From the NCBI RefSeq assembly GCF_001426505.1, contig NZ_LMEV01000017.1, forward strand, positions 1,393,034 through 1,457,033: a DNA stretch of 64,000 nt, in the 5' to 3' direction. The translations under genes and the position numbers were made by a program. Numbering within the stretch: position 1 is the first letter of the stretch; each line of letters opens with the position of its first letter. Source of the DNA: Variovorax sp. Root473. GTDB taxonomy: Bacteria > Pseudomonadota > Gammaproteobacteria > Burkholderiales > Burkholderiaceae_C. The notes beneath the pieces were generated by a model. That model did no database searches. It worked only from the letters and a program-made list of their open reading frames with translations, and was not told where the DNA came from. Below are positions 50,653 to 59,666 of the stretch, one piece after another.

Positions 50653-53600
50653 ATGCGCATCGACCCTGCCAGCCACATGCAGCCAGCCGGAACCGTCCTT
50701 CCGCCCAACGACACCTGCGAATTGCTGGCGCGCCGGCTGCGCACCGACACGCAGGGCGAGGTGCTGTTCGACGACGGTTCGCGCGGGCGCTACGCCACCG
50801 ACGCGTCGATCTACCAGATCACGCCGGTGGGCGCCTTCGTGCCCACGAACGAGCGTGACATCGCCACCGCCATCGACATCGCGCGCGACCTGAAGGTGCC
50901 AGTGCTGGCCCGCGGCGGCGGCACCAGCCAGTGCGGCCAGACCACGGGCGCGGCGCTGGTGATCGACAACAGCAAGCACTTTCGCAAGGTGCTCGAGGTG
51001 AACGTGGAGGAGGGGACGGCGACGGTCGAGCCGGGCCTGGTGCTCGATCACCTGAACGCGCAGCTCAAGCCGCACGGGCTCTGGTACCCGGTCGACGTGT
51101 CGACCAGCGCGCAGGCCACGCTGGGCGGCATGGCGGGCAACAACTCCTGCGGCTCGCGCTCCATCGCCTACGGGAACATGGTGCACAACGTGCTGGGCGC
51201 GAGCGCGTGGCTGTCGAGTGGCGAGCTGGTCGAGTTCGGCCCGCTGGGCCAGCTGGGCGCACGCGCGGCGGGCATCGCGCAGTTCGTGCACGGGCTGGCG
51301 CAAGAGCACCGCGACGCCATGGCGCAGCACTGGCCCAAGGTGATGCGCCGCGTGGCGGGCTACAACCTCGACATCTTCGACAACCAGAGCGAGAAGCCGT
51401 ACACGGCCGACGGCAGCGTGAACCTGGCGCACCTGCTCATCGGCGCCGAAGGCACGCTGGCCTACACGCGCAGCCTGAAGCTCAAGCTGGCGCCGCTGCC
51501 ACGCGCCAAGGTGCTGGGCATCGTGAACTTCCCGACCTTCCACGCGGCCATGGACGCGGCGCAGCACATCGTGAAGCTCGGGCCGACGGCGGTGGAGCTG
51601 GTCGATCGCACGATGATCGAACTGAGCCTGGCCAACCCCGCCTTCAAGCCGACGGTGGAAACCGCGCTGATCGGCAAGCCCGCCGCCATCCTGCTGGTCG
51701 AGTTCTCGGGCGCCGACAAGGCTGCGCTGCTGCCGCAGCTGAAGCGGCTGGTCGAGCTGATGGGCGACCTCGGCCTGCCCGGCAGCGTGGTCGAGATGGC
51801 CGACGACGCGCGGCAGAAGAACCTGTGGGAGGTGCGCAAGGCCGGTCTCAACATCATGATGAGCCTCAAGGGCGACGGCAAACCCGTGAGCTTCATCGAG
51901 GACTGCGCCGTGCCGCTGGAGCACCTGGCTGAATACACCGACGCGCTGACCGAGGTGTTCGCGAAGTACGGCAGTCGCGGCACCTGGTACGCGCACGCCT
52001 CGGTCGGCACGCTGCATGTGCGGCCGATTCTCGACATGCGCGCCGACGGCGCGGCCAAGATGCGCGCCATCGCCGAAGAGGCCAGCGCGCTGGTGCGCAA
52101 GTACAAGGGCGCCTTCAGCGGCGAGCACGGCGACGGGCTGTGCCGCGGCGAATGGATCGAATGGCAGTTCGGCCCGGCAATCAACGAGGCCTTTCGCGCG
52201 ATCAAGCGGCAGCTCGACCCGATCGGCTTGTTCAACCCCGGCAAGATCATCGACCCGCCGCGCATGGACGACGGCGCGCTGTTCCGCTTTGCGCCACCCA
52301 CCGCGCCCAAGCCGTATCGCCGCATCGAACTGAAGCCGGTGCTCGACTGGTCGGGCTGGAACGTCAACGCCGACCCGGTGACCGAGCTGACCACCGCGCC
52401 CGGCACCGGCGGCGACAGCACCGGTGGCCTCGCGAAGGCCGTCGAGATGTGCAACAACAATGGCCACTGCCGCAAGTTCGACGCCGGCACCATGTGCCCG
52501 AGCTACCGCGTGACGCGCGACGAACAGCACCTGACGCGCGGGCGCGCCAACACGCTGCGCCTGGCGCTGTCGGGCCAGCTCGGCGCCGACGCCTTCACCA
52601 GCGAAGCCATGCACGAGACCATGGACCTGTGCGTGGGCTGCAAGGGCTGCAAGCGCGACTGCCCGACGGGTGTCGACATGGCGAAGATGAAGATCGAGTT
52701 TCTCGACCACTACAAGAAGCGCCACGGCCACACGCTGAAAGACAAGCTGGTCGCCTACATGCCCGACTACGCACACCGCGCCAGCCGCATGCCGTGGTTG
52801 CTGAACCTGCGCAACCGCGTGCCGGGCGCGGCATGGCTGGGCGAGAAGATGCTGGGCTTTTCAGCCAAACGCTCGCTGCCCGAATGGCGCACCGACACCT
52901 TCTGGCGCGCGAAGGACGCAGTGGCGGCGGGCCTGTTTTCCGACCAGGCCTCGGTGCTGGCTGCCGCAGCGCGCGGCGAAAAGGTCGCCGTGCTGTTCGT
53001 CGACACCTTCAACGGCACCTTCGAAAGCGAGAACGTCTTTGCCGCTGCGCGCGTGCTGCACGCTGCGGGCTATGCGCTGCACACCGTGGAGAAGGGCGGC
53101 GGGCACCACTGCTGCGGCCGGACCTTCCTGGCCAGCGGCATGGTGGACGAGGCCAAGATTCGCGCCGGGGCACTGATCGATGCGCTGCTGCCGCTGGCGC
53201 AGGCCGGCGTTCCCATCGTCGGGCTCGAGCCCTCGTGCCTGCTCACGCTGCGCGACGAAACGCTGGTGATGGGCTTCGGCGACAAGGCGCAGGTCGTCGC
53301 CAAGCAGGCGCTGCTGTTCGAAGAGTTCCTCGCCCGCGAACGCAAGGCCGGCCGCTTCGAACTCGCGCTGAAGCCGGCCACCGCGCCGATCCTGCTGCAC
53401 GGCCACTGCCACCAGAAAGCCTTCGGCGCGGTGAGCCCGATCATGGAGGTGCTCAAGCTGATTCCGGGGGCCGAGCCCGAGCTGATCGAAAGCTCATGCT
53501 GCGGCATGGCCGGCAGCTTCGGCTACGAGGCCAGCCACTTCGAGGTGTCGATGCAGATGGCCGAGGCGAGCCTGCTGCCCGCCATCCGCGCCCGGCCCGA

Positions 53601-53709
53601 TGCGATCGTGGTGGCGGACGGCACGAGCTGCCGTCACCAGATCGGCGATGGCGCGCAGCGCGAGGCGGTGCATGTGGCGGTGCTGCTGGCGCGGCACATG
53701 GTGCTTTGA
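50653..53709 (+). CDS. YdiJ-type FAD/Fe-S D-2-hydroxyacid dehydrogenase
   Basis: Large flavo-iron-sulfur oxidoreductase of 1,018 residues, the same length as I recall for E. coli YdiJ, reported to oxidise D-2-hydroxyglutarate. Order: FAD-binding PCMH domain (about 40-270, RGGGTSQCGQTTG and GNNSCGSRSIAYGNM); FAD-oxidase C-terminal domain (about 280-545, GEHGDGLCRGEW); ferredoxin region with Cys600, Cys606, Cys615 and CVGCKGCKRDCP (Cys660, 663, 666, 670); and two CCG domains (HHCCGRTF at about 820, ESSCCGMAGSFG at about 949). Electrons probably pass to the respiratory chain. It follows the GntR gene by 8 bases. Substrate could be 2-hydroxyglutarate, lactate, glycolate or glycerate. Confidence 0.93.
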   Translation: MRIDPASHMQPAGTVLPPNDTCELLARRLRTDTQGEVLFDDGSRGRYATDASIYQITPVGAFVPTNERDIATAIDIARDLKVPVLARGGGTSQCGQTTGAALVIDNSKHFRKVLEVNVEEGTATVEPGLVLDHLNAQLKPHGLWYPVDVSTSAQATLGGMAGNNSCGSRSIAYGNMVHNVLGASAWLSSGELVEFGPLGQLGARAAGIAQFVHGLAQEHRDAMAQHWPKVMRRVAGYNLDIFDNQSEKPYTADGSVNLAHLLIGAEGTLAYTRSLKLKLAPLPRAKVLGIVNFPTFHAAMDAAQHIVKLGPTAVELVDRTMIELSLANPAFKPTVETALIGKPAAILLVEFSGADKAALLPQLKRLVELMGDLGLPGSVVEMADDARQKNLWEVRKAGLNIMMSLKGDGKPVSFIEDCAVPLEHLAEYTDALTEVFAKYGSRGTWYAHASVGTLHVRPILDMRADGAAKMRAIAEEASALVRKYKGAFSGEHGDGLCRGEWIEWQFGPAINEAFRAIKRQLDPIGLFNPGKIIDPPRMDDGALFRFAPPTAPKPYRRIELKPVLDWSGWNVNADPVTELTTAPGTGGDSTGGLAKAVEMCNNNGHCRKFDAGTMCPSYRVTRDEQHLTRGRANTLRLALSGQLGADAFTSEAMHETMDLCVGCKGCKRDCPTGVDMAKMKIEFLDHYKKRHGHTLKDKLVAYMPDYAHRASRMPWLLNLRNRVPGAAWLGEKMLGFSAKRSLPEWRTDTFWRAKDAVAAGLFSDQASVLAAAARGEKVAVLFVDTFNGTFESENVFAAARVLHAAGYALHTVEKGGGHHCCGRTFLASGMVDEAKIRAGALIDALLPLAQAGVPIVGLEPSCLLTLRDETLVMGFGDKAQVVAKQALLFEEFLARERKAGRFELALKPATAPILLHGHCHQKAFGAVSPIMEVLKLIPGAEPELIESSCCGMAGSFGYEASHFEVSMQMAEASLLPAIRARPDAIVVADGTSCRHQIGDGAQREAVHVAVLLARHMVL

Positions 53710-53736
53710 GGCGGCTGCGGTGTTCTCTTTCGGTAC

Positions 53737-56700
53737 TCAGAAGGGGGGCGAGACCACCTGGCGCCAGCTGCGGCGCCAGGTGCGCGACACCCCGCAGCCG
53801 TCGCCGATCTTCTGCGTGTCGCCCACGCCGGTCAGGAAGCCCGTTTCATTGGTGCAATTGACTTCGGGCTTGCCGTCGGGGCGGCCTTCGTTGGGCTGGC
53901 CGACCATGTTGCGCGAGTTGACGTTGCCGCGCGTGAAGCCGCCCCTCGAGATCGAGACGACCGAGTACGCGTCGAAGCTGCCGTTGCCATCGACATCGAA
54001 GGAGTTCTTGTTCTTGCCGGTGAGGGCGTCGAGCACGTAGATGTTGTTGGGCAGGCTGCCTGTGGCTGTGCAGGACTCGATGCCCTGCGCCTTGTCCTCC
54101 GGAAGGAAGGACGAGACGACCACGCTGCTGCCCAGGTTGGCCAGGTCGCCGACGACGCGCTCGCCGTTGAGCATGGCGCCGAGGTGGGTGATCGTGCCGA
54201 GGTTCAGCAGCCATCCCTTCTTGCTCTTCCAGTCGACGGCGTTCGAGCTGAGCTGGTAGAAGTTCTTCCCACTCTCGAGACCGGCCCCGGACTTGACTAC
54301 CGGATCGAGGGTCTGCGTCAGCAGGTTTCCGACGGTGACCGGAATGTCCCCGGCCTTGTCGTCGCCGCCGATCGGTGTCTGGTCCCAGATGCCGTAGAGG
54401 GCCTGCTTCGTGGCGGGCATCGCCAGATCTTCCTCGTCCAGCAGGATGCCGGTGCCGATCACCACGATGGCGCCGCACGACGAGGTGGCGCTGTAGGTGC
54501 AGGTGCTGCCGTCGCCAGGGTGGACCTGCCATGCCGGGGCGGCGTAGATGGGCTGCGCCTTGCCGCCCGATGTGGTGAACAACCGCCTTGGCACGCTCGT
54601 ATTCAGCTTGGCGCTTCGCAGATCGAAACGCCACAGGTTGCCATTGGCGTCGCCGGCGTACGCCGCCACGATGCGGCGGGCGGTGTCACGCACTGCGACC
54701 ACGCCGCCCAGGCCGCGGTTGCCACCCGTGGCCCCGCTGCTGAACGCCGAGGGAAGTTCAACAAAGGCCTTCCTTTTTCCGGTGAGCGCCTCCACCACAT
54801 ACAGCCCGACCTTCTTGGTTTCCGGGTAGTGACCGTTGCCGGTCAACATGACCCAGGTGCCGTCGTCGAGTTGGCCCGCGGCAGGGTTGTTGGTGATGTG
54901 GGCCAGAGCGAGGTAGTCCTCGTGCTTGTTGTTCACTTCCCAGAGAAAGTGGTTCTGGGTAGGCGCTCGGCTGGCGGTGTCCAAAGGCGACTCCAGGCCG
55001 TACATGAAGGGGCCCGCGCGGCCCCCCGTGCCGAGCACCAGTTGGCGCCATGTGTTCTTTCCGCCCGCCGGGGTATCGCCGGCCTTGTCGTACACATCCT
55101 GCTCGACCAGCGGGCCGTCGAGCGTGTAGCGGAAACGGAAGTTCGGGTTGGCCAGATCGATCTGCGAGGCCATGGCGCCCTTGGGCATGAACGCGGCCAG
55201 CTCGGTGCCCCCTTCGTCGTTCCTGGCAGCGTTCAGCACGTGGACCTTGCCGTTGTTGGTGGCGGCAAAGATGGTGGGCGGTTGCGTGGTCTTGAGCTCC
55301 TTGTAGGCGACATAGCTGTCCTTGCCATCGACCGAACTGGGAGAAGCGCCATAGCCCATGTCGAACCGACCGCCCACGAACACCGGCGGTGAGTTGACCG
55401 AGGCGCCGATGGGCTGCTTGCGCAGCCGGTAGACCGAGCCGGCAACATCCTTCTGCGGGTCCTGTCCCAGCAGGTAGCGCACAAAGCTTTCGTCGGTGGC
55501 TTGCTGCTTGTCGGCATTCAGCAGGGCCTGGAAATCGGCTGGCAGGTTGCCCAGTTTCGTGCCGAAGGTCAGTGTCGTGCGCTGGGCCGTGGCAGGGGTG
55601 TTGGGGTCGTAGTTCGACAGAGCGAAGATCGTTCGCTTGTCGACGGCCGGCATCCTGGCGTTGGCGGACCAGGCTGGCTTCGGCTTGCCAGCCTCGATCG
55701 TCTTGTAGCCGCCATTGGCATCCAGCTCGAAGGCCTCGATGTCGCCGCTGTTGTCCGACGTCTGGTACTCGGTCGTGTACTTGTACTGGCCTTCCAGCGT
55801 CTGGAATTCGTTGCTGTTGCCGGACACCGCCACGCCCGCGTCGTTGCCGGAACCGACCATGCCGCTCAGCGCGTTGTCCAGGGCCCGGCGTACATCGTCG
55901 CCCGAGTAGACGCTGTAGGCGCGGCCACCGCCGGTGAAGCCTGCGCGGATGAAGTCGTCCACGCGCAGCGCATCGACGGTGCCTCCGGCGTTCAGGTTGC
56001 CCGTGGCCCAGTTGGGTCTTGTCGCCGTGTTGCCGGCGAGCCAGTCGTTGTTGTAGCTGTCGATCTGCGCCCATTTGAGCCCCCCGAACCGGCCGGCATC
56101 GCCGGAGGGCGTCAGGCCCCAGCCGATGGTGAACGTGGTCATGTTCTGCCAGAACGTGGGGTTGTGCTGGCCGCTCACCGGGGGAACGTCGTTGGTGAGG
56201 GAGCTGGAGAAATCGGTGTGCCAGAAGTAGCGTGCAGTCAGGTCGGCGAACCCGTTGCTGCTGGCGGTGGCGCCGTCGCTGTAGGGGATGTACAGGTTTC
56301 TGGCGATCAGCCTCTGGGCCGGGTCTGCGCTGTCGTAGCCCGCAGCGCCTCTCGGGTCATAGCGGAATGCTTCGGTGTTTCCGGACGGCTTGCCGTCGAA
56401 GTTGATGCTTCCCTTGCTGGCGGTGTAGCGCGAGTCGATGCCTTGCGCGGTGTTGAAGTTCCAGGCACCGTCGGACAGCACGATGCTGTAGGCGCGCCGG
56501 CAGCTCAGCTCTCCGCTGTTCGGGTTGTTGGGGTCGTTCTTCCAGGGGCGGCTCAACACGGCGTCTGTGGCGCTCCTGGTTTCCTCTCCGGCGTAATAGT
56601 CGGCTGCGAGCTTCAAAGCGCTGTGGCTTGGCGTTCCCCCTTCGGGTTCGATGCCGTAGATCCAGTCATAGAACCAGGTTTTCCACTTCTTGCCTGAAGC

Positions 56701-57564
56701 GCCGATTTCGTCCTTGAAGTAGTTGACGCCGCTCACGACGCGCTCTGCGCGCCGTCCGTTCCGGTTGTACTGGACGTACCCGACCCTGAACTTGTTGTCG
56801 TAGCTCTGCATGGCCAGACCGAGCGCGGTACTGACTGCCAGCGTGCGGGTGCGATACCACTCGTACCAGTTGGCGATGTTCTGGCGCTCCAATGTTGCGG
56901 AGCATTCGTTGGCGTTCTCGCAGTCAGTGCGCCGGTGCCCATCCGGCAATGGAACAGTGCCGGCATCGGATGACTGGATGGTGCGGACTGTCCTGTTCGC
57001 CTCGCTGGCACAGTCATTGTTCTTGCAGATGACGTAGGTGAATTTCCTGGTGCCTGTCGTCCCTCCTGGGGTGTGCTGGGTTCTTGCCCCAGAGGACGAC
57101 TGGTTGTCCACGAACGCTGTCGGGTTGTCTTTCTGCTTGCCATTCGCCTCCACCCGGGCGCTATAGGTAATGGCCGGGTTGTAGTACTGCGTGTTCATAC
57201 TGCTGGACCGCATGGCATACCAGCCGTACTTGGTTCCGCAAGACGAGCCAGTTTGCGGGCAGTTGTCCTTGACGCCATAGCCGTCCTGGGCTTCCTCCGC
57301 CATCGAGCCGGAGTTGTCCAGCACAAACATCAGGTTGGGCTTGGCCCCCGGCACGGCGTTGTACAGGGGAGCCTGGCTCGGCGTCGTTGCGGAATGCACG
57401 TCGTCGATGGGCAGAAGCGCCGCGCTGACGGCGGCAGCGAGACCCATGAACGTTCGCATGCCTGCGGCGTTGGCGAAGGCAGGAACAAGAAGCTGGCGCA
57501 GGACTGTCATGCGATCTTTCGGATGCGTTGGGCGTGGGGACTTCATGAGACGTGCGAGATTCAT
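53737..57564 (-). CDS. pilY1: PilY1-like type IV pilus tip adhesin/assembly protein
   Basis: Exported protein of 1,275 residues that supports pilus extension, adhesion and surface sensing. Signal sequence in about the first 58 residues; a von Willebrand A-like N-terminal region with MIDAS DNSGS (Asp83-Ser85-Ser87); then a C-terminal beta-propeller domain (about 640-1,200) with a Ca-loop-like DVDGNGSFD near the end. The start is ATG 57564, overlapping the pilE stop as ATGA. The 5' part has clearly lower GC than the 3' part (57.5% counted over 57121-57240 against 73% over 54481-54540). The last codons form a perfect 11-bp stem. Converges with the YdiJ-type gene. Confidence 0.93.
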   Translation of the reverse strand: MNLARLMKSPRPTHPKDRMTVLRQLLVPAFANAAGMRTFMGLAAAVSAALLPIDDVHSATTPSQAPLYNAVPGAKPNLMFVLDNSGSMAEEAQDGYGVKDNCPQTGSSCGTKYGWYAMRSSSMNTQYYNPAITYSARVEANGKQKDNPTAFVDNQSSSGARTQHTPGGTTGTRKFTYVICKNNDCASEANRTVRTIQSSDAGTVPLPDGHRRTDCENANECSATLERQNIANWYEWYRTRTLAVSTALGLAMQSYDNKFRVGYVQYNRNGRRAERVVSGVNYFKDEIGASGKKWKTWFYDWIYGIEPEGGTPSHSALKLAADYYAGEETRSATDAVLSRPWKNDPNNPNSGELSCRRAYSIVLSDGAWNFNTAQGIDSRYTASKGSINFDGKPSGNTEAFRYDPRGAAGYDSADPAQRLIARNLYIPYSDGATASSNGFADLTARYFWHTDFSSSLTNDVPPVSGQHNPTFWQNMTTFTIGWGLTPSGDAGRFGGLKWAQIDSYNNDWLAGNTATRPNWATGNLNAGGTVDALRVDDFIRAGFTGGGRAYSVYSGDDVRRALDNALSGMVGSGNDAGVAVSGNSNEFQTLEGQYKYTTEYQTSDNSGDIEAFELDANGGYKTIEAGKPKPAWSANARMPAVDKRTIFALSNYDPNTPATAQRTTLTFGTKLGNLPADFQALLNADKQQATDESFVRYLLGQDPQKDVAGSVYRLRKQPIGASVNSPPVFVGGRFDMGYGASPSSVDGKDSYVAYKELKTTQPPTIFAATNNGKVHVLNAARNDEGGTELAAFMPKGAMASQIDLANPNFRFRYTLDGPLVEQDVYDKAGDTPAGGKNTWRQLVLGTGGRAGPFMYGLESPLDTASRAPTQNHFLWEVNNKHEDYLALAHITNNPAAGQLDDGTWVMLTGNGHYPETKKVGLYVVEALTGKRKAFVELPSAFSSGATGGNRGLGGVVAVRDTARRIVAAYAGDANGNLWRFDLRSAKLNTSVPRRLFTTSGGKAQPIYAAPAWQVHPGDGSTCTYSATSSCGAIVVIGTGILLDEEDLAMPATKQALYGIWDQTPIGGDDKAGDIPVTVGNLLTQTLDPVVKSGAGLESGKNFYQLSSNAVDWKSKKGWLLNLGTITHLGAMLNGERVVGDLANLGSSVVVSSFLPEDKAQGIESCTATGSLPNNIYVLDALTGKNKNSFDVDGNGSFDAYSVVSISRGGFTRGNVNSRNMVGQPNEGRPDGKPEVNCTNETGFLTGVGDTQKIGDGCGVSRTWRRSWRQVVSPPF
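53755..53782. terminator. Perfect 11-bp hairpin at the pilY1 3' end
   Basis: CACCTGGCGCC / GGCGCCAGGTG with a six-base AGCTGC loop, inside the last 16 codons of pilY1 and 46 bases after the stop of the convergent dehydrogenase gene. No T-tract follows on either strand. It may end or protect transcripts from both directions. Confidence 0.45.
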
Positions 57565-58070
57565 TTCCAACAATCCGTTGTCACCAGTCCTGCCACCTCG
57601 TCTTCCATGTCTCTCACGCCCAGACCGCTCAAGGTCAGCGTGCCGCATCGGTCGCCGCGCATGCTGCCGGTGCGGGTCGCCCTCAGCGTGTAGCTGGGCG
57701 GGGTGTCTCGTGCAAAGACGGTGATGGTGTAGGTGGCTGCACCGGATACGGGTGATTGCTGCAGGCGGTCGGGCAACAGGCTTTTAGCGCCCTTTTTCTG
57801 CTCGGACTCCACGCCGGTGTCGCCTGCGACAGCGGTGTAGCGGTCGTTGGCCGAGTAGTAGCGCTGCATGAACTGCGCAGCTTCCATCAGAAGGCCCTGC
57901 GCCTCGGTGCGCTTGGAGCGGCGCACGTGCTCCTGGTAGTTCGGTAGTGCAATGGCCGCCAGGATGGCAACGATCGCGACGACGACCATGACTTCGATCA
58001 GCGTGAAGCCGGGGCTGTTGCGTGGGAAACCGGAGCGTGGATGTGCCATGGCGGTAGGAGGGTTGTGCAT
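57561..58070 (-). CDS. pilE: Type IV pilin-like protein (PilE)
   Basis: Prepilin of 169 residues. The leader ends in Gly21, with cleavage before Phe22 (SPG-FTLIEVMVVVAIVAILAAIALPNY) and Glu26 at the conserved +5 position; the hydrophobic N-terminal helix and Cys pair (DRCGTLTL and TTDCWK) give the usual D-loop. PilD should process it. ATG 58070 or 58049 (MAHPRS) may be the start. It lies between pilX and pilY1 rather than after pilY1, and overlaps pilY1 by four bases. Probably a minor pilin rather than the main fibre subunit. Confidence 0.93.
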   Translation of the reverse strand: MHNPPTAMAHPRSGFPRNSPGFTLIEVMVVVAIVAILAAIALPNYQEHVRRSKRTEAQGLLMEAAQFMQRYYSANDRYTAVAGDTGVESEQKKGAKSLLPDRLQQSPVSGAATYTITVFARDTPPSYTLRATRTGSMRGDRCGTLTLSGLGVRDMEDEVAGLVTTDCWK

Positions 58071-58074
58071 GAGG

Positions 58075-58680
58075 TCACTTGTCGCGTGTCAGCACCGACT
58101 GCAGCCATGCTTCGGCGCCTTGGGTGGCGATGCCGGTCGGCGCCAACTTGGCGTTGTTGGCAAAGCCCCGTGCGGTGATCAGGTAGCCGGTCAGCTTGGG
58201 CGCCGAGGTGCTTTCGATCTTCTGGATGAGGCAGCGCGGCGCGATCTTCAATTGCGTGGCATCGACGGTGGTGCCAGTGGGTTTCTTGTTGTAGTAGTCC
58301 GGCGGAAGGACGATCACGCGGTTGCCCGCCCAGTTGGCACTCTTGCGCCATGCCGCGTTTGGGTCGAATTCCGAGCCGATGGTGGTCGTGATGATCTGGG
58401 CGCGCATGCCGTTGGAGCCGTACTCGGTGTAGTCCTTGCCGTCACCATCGAACATGGCCACTTGCTCGCAAAAGCGCAGTGCGGTTTCGGCGGCCTCGCG
58501 GGCCACTTCTGTCGAGCGGATGCCGTTCACGCTACGTTCGCTCTGCGTGGCATTGCGGATCGCGAAGGTGCCGAGCAGCGACAGGATCACGACCAGGACC
58601 AGCGTGACAACGAGCACCACGCCACGCTCGCGCGGCCTGCCGCCGGTGCGGCGCGAAGGAGAGCCAGGATTCGTGTTCAT
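58075..58680 (-). CDS. pilX: PilX-like pilus assembly protein
   Basis: Product of 201 residues. N-terminal RERGVVLVVTLVLVVILSLLGTFAIRNATQSER is the PilX_N type: hydrophobic helix without the +5 Glu of classical pilins, followed by a helix with EVAREAAETALRFCEQ. The globular part has two Cys (RFCEQ and PRCLIQK). PilX with PilV, PilW and FimU/FimT primes the pilus tip and carries PilY1. Starts at ATG 58680, overlapping pilW by four bases; four bases separate it from pilE. Confidence 0.9.
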   Translation of the reverse strand: MNTNPGSPSRRTGGRPRERGVVLVVTLVLVVILSLLGTFAIRNATQSERSVNGIRSTEVAREAAETALRFCEQVAMFDGDGKDYTEYGSNGMRAQIITTTIGSEFDPNAAWRKSANWAGNRVIVLPPDYYNKKPTGTTVDATQLKIAPRCLIQKIESTSAPKLTGYLITARGFANNAKLAPTGIATQGAEAWLQSVLTRDK

Positions 58681-59666
58681 GGCGCGATCAGCCGGTTGCG
58701 CAGCAGGACCGTGGTGGTGTACGTCCGGCGCAGGTAGCCGTCGGTGCCGGTCTCGTCGGCGTTGTCGCATCGCTTGTAGGTCATGCCACCTTCGGGCGCG
58801 TCGCGCACGGGCCGGTCGCTGCGCATGAGCAGGCACACGCGCACGCTCAGCACACGACCCCAGCGGTCCTCGATGGTCTCGGACAGCTTGTCGACGTCCG
58901 AGGCCTCGTGGTAGTCGACGATCTGGTGCAGCAACGGGTCGTAGGTGGCCGCGAGTTCGGCGCTCGGACGGCTGGCCACGCCGTAGAGGATCTGCATGCT
59001 TTCGACGTTGGCAAGCAGCGGCTGCGGCGCACCGATGATGTTGGCGGTGTTGCGCTTCTCCATGCCTCTGCAGGACAACATCGGGGTGGTCTTCGCGTCG
59101 ATCACCAGGTAGCGGTTGTCGGCCAGCGTGTAGTGGTCCGCCAGTGACGTGCCGGCGGCAGGCGTGGGGCGCGGACTCACCTGCGTCGGCGTCAAGGGGA
59201 GGATGCTGTTGCCCAGGCAGTTCGTTGCCACCGTCGGATCGGTGAGCAGCGGGATCGTGTTGTCGGGGGTGGCTTCGTAGCGGATGGCGATGGCATCGCT
59301 GCCGTCGCCCTTGACGCACGAGAGCTGGTCGAAGGCGGCTGCGGCGTCGACGAATCCGCCGTCGCAGCCGCGCACGGCGGGGCCGGCGTAGTTGCCCATC
59401 ACCGTCGCACCGTTGCTCGGGATGAGTTGCTGTGAAAAGCCCGCCTGCTTGAGCTGCTGCTGGATCAGGTTGAGCGCGAGGATGCCGTCTTCGTTCATCT
59501 GCGTCTCGACTTCCGACAGCTGGCTGCTGCGGCTGGAGGTGGCGAAGACCGACAGGCCGGCGGCCAGGATCACGAGGCCGATCGCCAGGGAGATCAGCAG
59601 TTCGATCAGCGTGAACCCGCGAGCCGGGTGGCGCATGCGCGCGCAAGGATTGGCGGTGGCGCTCAT
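58677..59666 (-). CDS. pilW: PilW-like minor pilin
   Basis: Prepilin-like protein of 329 residues. Leader cleavage predicted after Gly17 (PARG-FTLIELLISLAIGLVILAAGL) with Glu22 at +5; then a large C-terminal domain with ATSSRSSQLSEVETQMNEDG and several Cys (GCDG, LSCVKG, NCLGN, LSCRG, KRCDN) that may form disulfides. Length fits PilW. Overlaps pilV and pilX by four bases each (ATGA), so translation is coupled along the operon. Confidence 0.92.
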   Translation of the reverse strand: MSATANPCARMRHPARGFTLIELLISLAIGLVILAAGLSVFATSSRSSQLSEVETQMNEDGILALNLIQQQLKQAGFSQQLIPSNGATVMGNYAGPAVRGCDGGFVDAAAAFDQLSCVKGDGSDAIAIRYEATPDNTIPLLTDPTVATNCLGNSILPLTPTQVSPRPTPAAGTSLADHYTLADNRYLVIDAKTTPMLSCRGMEKRNTANIIGAPQPLLANVESMQILYGVASRPSAELAATYDPLLHQIVDYHEASDVDKLSETIEDRWGRVLSVRVCLLMRSDRPVRDAPEGGMTYKRCDNADETGTDGYLRRTYTTTVLLRNRLIAP

